A DNA stretch of 8,851 nt. It comes from an uncultured Eubacteriales bacterium (GTDB lineage Bacteria; Bacillota_A; Clostridia; Christensenellales; Aristaeellaceae). The position numbers and the translations under genes were made by a program. How positions within the stretch are numbered: the first letter of the stretch is position 1; each line of letters begins with the position of its first letter. Of this stretch, positions 5,896-8,851 are shown piece after piece. The notes beneath the pieces are model-generated. The model made no database searches and was not told the origin of the DNA. It saw only the letters and a list, made by a program, of their open reading frames with translations. The stretch lies in contig CADBLV010000396.1 of the NCBI GenBank assembly GCA_902795555.1, forward strand, positions 1 through 8,851, written 5' to 3'.

Positions 5896-6978
5896 TCAAA
5901 GAGTGATCCAGTATTTTTCCAGATCCACATTTTCATCCGGTTCATGAACAGTGGTTTCGTACACACCACCATTGTTCAGGATCGTCTTTTTACTGCCCTC
6001 GTTTCCTTTGATGCAGGTGATCAACACTTTGTCGATGCCCAGTTCCTTGCATACCGGGAGCGTCGCCTTCAGCATCTGGGTCGCATAACCCTTGCGTCTT
6101 TCGCTGGGGGCAACGGAATAGCCGATGTGGCCTCCATACTTTTTCAGAAAATCATTCAGTGTGTGTCGAATATCGATCATCCCGACGACCTTTCGGTCAT
6201 CCTCCCGCACAAAGAGAAACTGCGAGGAAGAAACACGGCCTTTCGGAACGGTCAGAGGGTTCTTATGCTTGTCCAGATAATCAATCCAATCCTGTGTTCT
6301 CTCGAATTTTCGCAGATCGCCAGTGCCATCCATTGAATCACCGCAATCAAGGAATTCTTTTCGATAAGCCTGAATTTGCTGATCATATTCCAATGCTGGT
6401 TCTACCAGCTTCATTCTGCCGGCGTCTCCTGACAGATGTTTTATCGCCGTATCTATCTGCCTTGCAAGATCCGGATCATCCCGGACGGGTATGTCATTCG
6501 TGTTGAGCGAACGAATATAGTCCAAATTCTGATCAAAATGAACGTTCAGAAAATGAAACGCTGTTTTCGCAATGCTGATCGCAGGATCAGGAGAACCATC
6601 TCCGCCTCCGGTCAGTATGAGTATGCCTTTCTTCGGCTTCAATCTGTTCGGTGTTTTCAGGAAAAAACGGTTACTCCAAACGACATTCAGTCTGCTGATG
6701 ATCGAAAAGAGAGGCGGTGTCACAAAGGACATATATAGCGGTGAAGCCAGGACCAGAACATCGTAGTCATCTTTCCACAGATTGTTCATCTTGTCATTGA
6801 TGCTGCATCCTTCATTCTCCCAGCAGTACCTGCAGTCGTTGCACGGCTGAATGTTTGCCTCATAGGCATTCAGAACTTCGAATTCAGTATCACATGGGAA
6901 GCTTTTTTTCAATGCTTCCAGTACGTATGCCGTATCGCCGTGGGGACGGGGTGATCCGTTAAGAACCAATACTTTCAT
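5896..6978 (-). CDS. Fusion protein: NAD(P)H-dependent FMN flavoprotein - GNAT acetyltransferase
   Basis: The 360-residue product joins a flavodoxin-like domain (1-187) and a GNAT domain (189-360). The first has the FMN phosphate loop NGSPRPHGDT (7-16), a cysteine cluster C46-ND-C49-RY-C52-x5-C58 typical of flavin oxidoreductases and iron-sulfur flavoproteins, ASPLYMSFVTPPL and TGGGDGSPD. The second matches a separate GNAT subfamily with EFLDCGDSMDGTG, QFLFVREDD, HIGYSVAPSERRKGYATQML (acetyl-CoA loop R294-RKGYA) and the ending EKYWITL. The second domain begins R-M189-KLVEP, exactly where free-standing relatives start, and AGGAGA lies 10 bases before M189, so a former gene start seems preserved inside the fusion. 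The start at 6978 has GGAGGA. The flavin half should reduce a quinone, nitro or azo compound or similar. The acetyl acceptor is unknown, perhaps the reduced amine. Confidence 0.87.
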   Translation of the reverse strand: MKVLVLNGSPRPHGDTAYVLEALKKSFPCDTEFEVLNAYEANIQPCNDCRYCWENEGCSINDKMNNLWKDDYDVLVLASPLYMSFVTPPLFSIISRLNVVWSNRFFLKTPNRLKPKKGILILTGGGDGSPDPAISIAKTAFHFLNVHFDQNLDYIRSLNTNDIPVRDDPDLARQIDTAIKHLSGDAGRMKLVEPALEYDQQIQAYRKEFLDCGDSMDGTGDLRKFERTQDWIDYLDKHKNPLTVPKGRVSSSQFLFVREDDRKVVGMIDIRHTLNDFLKKYGGHIGYSVAPSERRKGYATQMLKATLPVCKELGIDKVLITCIKGNEGSKKTILNNGGVYETTVHEPDENVDLEKYWITL

Positions 6979-6995
6979 GCTGCATTCCTCCGTGC

Positions 6996-7019
6996 TTCCG
7001 GGAAAAAAGGCTCCCGGAA
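6996..7019 (-). promoter_or_regulatory. Hairpin in the leader of the flavoprotein-GNAT gene
   Basis: Seven-base arms TTCCGGG and CCCGGAA are perfect complements around a 10-base loop that contains six T's on the minus strand. It lies 5 bases upstream of the GGAGG ribosome binding site (6987-6991). It could affect access to that site or stabilise the message. It is not followed by a T run, so it is not a terminator. Confidence 0.45.
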
Positions 7020-7023
7020 TCCA

Positions 7024-7066
7024 CCGATGACGTCTTTCGTCACCGTCTTCAGATCATACCATAAAA
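7024..7066 (-). promoter_or_regulatory. Promoter copy A, in front of the flavoprotein-GNAT operon
   Basis: On the minus strand TGG-TATGAT (TATGAT at 7053-7058) is a good extended -10 element. CTGACA (7073-7078) is the best -35 resemblance but its 14-base spacing is short. The following 29 bases, which would be the start of the transcript, contain GACGGTGACG. The whole 43 bases recur at 8095-8137 with 38 identical positions, which supports a functional element. It lies about 75 bases before the start codon at 6978. Confidence 0.55.
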
Positions 7067-7083
7067 ACCATCTGTCAGGCATC

Positions 7084-7551
7084 TCATTGAGCTTTCCATT
7101 TCATCAGATGATATTTCGTTTGATTATCCTCAAAACCCACAGATCGATATAAATGATAACCGTCTTCTGTGGCTTTAAGCTCAATAACATCAATATTCTG
7201 CTTTTTAGCGTCGATAATCATGGCATCCATGAGCATTCGTGCATATCCTCTGCGCCGGTAAGCCGGGCGGGTGTAAACATTCAGGACAGTGGCCGTTTTT
7301 CCATTTATGAATGAGGGACTCATGGGTTTCATAACGATCAACAGAAAAGCACAGGAAACAATGATGCCGTCCTCCCGGATGACATAAGCAAATAAGTCTT
7401 TATTCAGGTGTTCACGGAAATAGTCCGGTAGGTTATTCCGGATTGTTTCTGCGACACTGTGCTCAAGCGAACCATTATCTTCGATCAGATAATCCAGCCT
7501 GAGTTCCGTGAGGGCATCAACGTCGGCAAACCCTGCTTTTTCCTTACGCAT
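7084..7551 (-). CDS. GNAT family N-acetyltransferase
   Basis: This 155-residue single-domain protein has a regular GNAT layout: an N-terminal helix ALTELRLDYL, the central strands FAYVIREDGIIVSCAFL, the acetyl-CoA segment TVLNVYTRPAYRRRGYARML with the R99-RRGYA loop, and the ending YHLYRSVGFEDNQTKYHLM carrying the Y-x-x-x-G-F motif. Substrate is unknown; the family includes small-molecule and protein acetyltransferases. The start at 7551 has GGGAGA 8 bases upstream and lies 17 bases after the P-loop kinase stop, so the two form a two-gene unit. The stop is followed closely by promoter copy A. Confidence 0.85.
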   Translation of the reverse strand: MRKEKAGFADVDALTELRLDYLIEDNGSLEHSVAETIRNNLPDYFREHLNKDLFAYVIREDGIIVSCAFLLIVMKPMSPSFINGKTATVLNVYTRPAYRRRGYARMLMDAMIIDAKKQNIDVIELKATEDGYHLYRSVGFEDNQTKYHLMKWKAQ

Positions 7552-7568
7552 CGTAATATTCTCCCTGT

Positions 7569-8054
7569 TTACTGCAAAATCATGCCAGCAACCTGCTCAA
7601 TGGATAAACTGCTGGTCTCAATGGTGTTTTCCATTGAAGCAAAGCGCGGCAGTGACTTCAGACTGATATCAAGCCATTGATCCGTTCTCCATGCGCAGTT
7701 GTGATCATTCTTCCAACGTCTGATCAAGCTTTCCTTATCGCATACCAAAGTGACGCTTTTTACTTCTGCCTGCATGGCGGCGAGTCCATCCATAATGCTC
7801 TGGAGCACCCACAGATCGTCCATCAGCCAGACGAGAACGATCATTTTGCATTCAGAACAATGCTGATAGTTGCCGATCATGTGGAGAATGTTATCGACTG
7901 CCATGGTTTTCGTTTCGCGGTTTCCAACAAAAGGATGAAGATCCATGCACCAGTCGCCGTCTATAAAGGCGGTGCCTGGGTTCTTTTCAGCGATGAGTTT
8001 TCCGGTTACTGATTTCCCGACGCCCATTGGGCCGTTGATGATGATAACCTTCAT
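7569..8054 (-). CDS. Small P-loop (AAA_33-like) kinase or nucleotide-binding protein
   Basis: The 161-residue protein opens MKVIIINGPMGVGKS with a Walker A motif at 8-15 (GPMGVGKS), followed by a short helix and FIDGDWCMDLHPF at 30-42, which places the D-x-D/W substrate-binding segment seen in small-molecule kinases of the shikimate/gluconate/chloramphenicol kinase type. A hydrophobic Walker B-like strand is KMIVLVWLMDD (70-80). VTLVCDKESLIRRWKNDHNCAWR (101-123) supplies the Arg-rich lid. It likely transfers phosphate from ATP to a small molecule; the substrate is unknown. The start at 8054 follows GGAGGTG; the frame stays open to 8213 but that extension contains the promoter and has no family similarity. 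It heads the minus-strand cluster and is followed after 17 bases by a GNAT gene. Chloramphenicol-type or aminoglycoside-type phosphorylation would be possible, without direct evidence. Confidence 0.82.
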   Translation of the reverse strand: MKVIIINGPMGVGKSVTGKLIAEKNPGTAFIDGDWCMDLHPFVGNRETKTMAVDNILHMIGNYQHCSECKMIVLVWLMDDLWVLQSIMDGLAAMQAEVKSVTLVCDKESLIRRWKNDHNCAWRTDQWLDISLKSLPRFASMENTIETSSLSIEQVAGMILQ

Positions 8055-8094
8055 ATTCAGGGCACCTCCTTTGCCATCAGAATCACAAAATCTT

Positions 8095-8137
8095 CCGATG
8101 TCGTATCCCGTCACCGTCCTCAGATCATACCATAAAA
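8095..8137 (-). promoter_or_regulatory. Promoter copy B, in front of the kinase-GNAT operon
   Basis: TGG-TATGAT (TATGAT at 8124-8129, minus strand) forms an extended -10 element. No good -35 is seen; the region 17 bases upstream is a T run. Sequence after the -10 (CTGAGGACGGTGACG) matches copy A at 7024-7066, 38 of 43 positions. The distance to the kinase start is about 70 bases, almost the same as in copy A. Confidence 0.55.
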
Positions 8138-8279
8138 CCCGAAATAAAAAAAGCGGGGAAGCTAAGTTCTCGCAAGCTCTGCAGCTGCTTTGTAATGCGG
8201 CGTCAGATTGCAATGCCTGGCCGTAAGATTGCCTTCACCAATGCTTTGTGAGCTCATTCTGATCCGTTTTAAAACAATA

Positions 8280-8321
8280 ATCCGATTAATTTTGCAATTT
8301 CAATCCGACAGATTTTGAAAT
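8280..8321. repeat. Imperfect 19-bp direct repeats, 23-bp period
   Basis: ATCCGATTAATTTTGCAAT (8280-8298) and ATCCGACAGATTTTGAAAT (8303-8321) share 15 of 19 positions, with ATCCGA and ATTTTG kept. A third ATCCG with TTTT follows the same start at 8262. The stretch is AT-rich and lies in the spacer between the divergent kinase promoter and the plus-strand promoter at 8387. It may be a regulator-binding array; nothing else recognisable is in 8138-8332. Confidence 0.4.
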
Positions 8322-8332
8322 AACTTAGAATT

Positions 8333-8380
8333 ACCGCCATTCTTCAGATCAATACCGTCAAAAATAGACAAAATGGCGGT
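8333..8380. repeat. 9-bp inverted repeat ACCGCCATT / AATGGCGGT
   Basis: The arms at 8333-8341 and 8372-8380 are perfect complements separated by 30 bases. The right arm ends 6 bases before the -35 element at 8387. This is where an activator or repressor would bind. A remnant mobile-element end is another reading, but no transposase is near. Confidence 0.45.
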
Positions 8381-8386
8381 GTTGAA

Positions 8387-8415
8387 TTGATTTTGGGCGG
8401 CATTTGTGGTACAAT
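8387..8415 (+). promoter_or_regulatory. Sigma-A type promoter upstream of the HsdR remnant
   Basis: TTGATT (8387-8392) and TACAAT (8410-8415) are separated by 17 bases, with TGG directly before the -10 (extended). This is the best promoter in the window. It points at the HsdR remnant and, beyond it, at the D-lactate dehydrogenase-like gene about 365 bases downstream, and may have been the promoter of the lost restriction operon. Confidence 0.6.
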
Positions 8416-8482
8416 CCAGCTGAACAGCGGATCAATGGCGATGTCGAAAGCTGAAATGGAGCAAGAAAAGTGAGAACACTGA

Positions 8483-8728
8483 ACTATAGAGAAAGCTGCT
8501 TTTGCGGAATATCTTGACAGCACGCAGCTGGACAGCAGGCAGATCTATTTCGTGAATCAGATTGTGGAATACATTGTTCATAACGGGATGATGAAGGACA
8601 TGTCTGTGCTGCAGGATTCTCCGTTTACGGATCGGGGGAGCATCGTGGAGGTGTTTACTGATTTATCTGTTTGGGCGGGGATTCGCAAGGCCATTGATCG
8701 TGTGAATGCCAATGCCGGGGTCGCATAA
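8483..8728 (+). pseudogene. hsdR: C-terminal remnant of type I restriction endonuclease subunit R
   Basis: After a TGA at 8480-8482 the frame runs to TAA at 8726-8728 and codes for 81 residues that match the extreme C-terminus of HsdR proteins: KAAFAEYLDSTQLDSRQIYF, then VNQIVEYIVHNGMMKDMSVL, PFTDRGSIVEVFTD and IRKAIDRVNANAG. This helical C-terminal region normally links HsdR to the methyltransferase core and carries no catalysis. The about 900 upstream residues (nuclease and DEAD-type translocase domains) are missing, and no start codon with a ribosome binding site precedes it, so it is a leftover of a deletion. A short frame MAMSKAEMEQEK (8435-8473) lies in the same reading phase just before it, separated by two stops. 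No hsdM or hsdS sequence is seen in the window. Confidence 0.8.
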
Positions 8729-8779
8729 ATCGGGAAGATGGAGCAGGAGTGGATGTAAACTCATGAAGGAGGCGAGAAA

Positions 8780-8851
8780 ATGATCAAGGTGGCTTTCTAT
8801 GATGCGAAAGCTTATGACAGACCTTCATTCGAACACTATGGCGGGCTGCGG
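8780..8851 (+). CDS. D-lactate dehydrogenase-like 2-hydroxyacid dehydrogenase, N-terminal part (3' end outside the window)
   Basis: A perfect AGGAGG (8767-8772) lies 7 bases before an ATG that opens a frame continuing to the window end. Its 24 residues start MIKVAFYDAKAYDRPSFEHY. Fermentative D-lactate dehydrogenases begin in the same way (M-K-x-A-x-Y-D-x-K-x-Y-D-R-x-x-F), the first strand of the substrate-binding domain. The enzyme reduces pyruvate to D-lactate with NADH in the cytoplasm. Identification rests on the first strand only, so a related 2-hydroxyacid dehydrogenase cannot be excluded. The gene starts 51 bases after the HsdR remnant stop. Confidence 0.72.
   Translation, partial: MIKVAFYDAKAYDRPSFEHYGGLR

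Noticed and set aside
8141..8180. Minus-strand terminator (GCG..GAA / TTC..CGC followed by seven T's)
   Set aside because: The stem is broken by an internal loop and no minus-strand gene precedes it in the window; too weak to list.
8055..8213. 53-residue N-terminal extension of the P-loop kinase
   Set aside because: It contains the duplicated promoter block and lacks similarity; the start at 8054 has GGAGGTG and places the Walker A motif at residue 8 as usual.

Overview
The window reads as a chromosomal segment of a low-to-mid GC, Gram-positive-type bacterium, most likely a gut or rumen Clostridia relative. The support is strong AGGAGG-type ribosome binding sites at nearly every start, a monoderm-style signal peptide, and a protein set (DUF5680, small GNAT acetyltransferases, D-lactate dehydrogenase, NAD(P)H:FMN-type flavoprotein) typical of that group. 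This placement is inference from family content; no rRNA or other phylogenetic marker is present.

Left part (1-4083). The window opens inside the 3' end of a GNAT acetyltransferase gene (+). It converges on a VapC-type PIN-domain toxin gene (-) that has no intact antitoxin gene beside it. Then follow three plus-strand genes: a cation diffusion facilitator with the metal-site pattern of manganese exporters, a secreted protein with eight exact 36-residue Sel1 repeats, and a PAP2-family membrane phosphatase with altered motif residues.

Middle part (4084-8137, all minus strand). Reading in the direction of transcription, a promoter near 8129 precedes a small P-loop kinase and a GNAT. A second, nearly identical promoter near 7058 precedes a flavoprotein-GNAT fusion, a DUF5680 protein, a GNAT-HIT fusion, and the decayed start of a TfoX-like gene, closed by an intrinsic terminator at 4162-4187. 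Three of the five intact genes carry an acetyltransferase domain, two of them fused to a different enzyme. This looks like an accessory small-molecule modification or detoxification cluster and is the most interesting part of the window. The GNAT-HIT fusion combines the two enzyme activities known separately to disarm microcin C-like aminoacyl-nucleotide antibiotics; that link is a hypothesis.

Right part (8138-8851). An AT-rich divergent control region with direct and inverted repeats and a good plus-strand promoter leads into the stranded C-terminal end of a type I restriction endonuclease subunit (HsdR), the remains of a deleted restriction-modification locus. The window ends in the first 24 codons of a D-lactate dehydrogenase-like gene.
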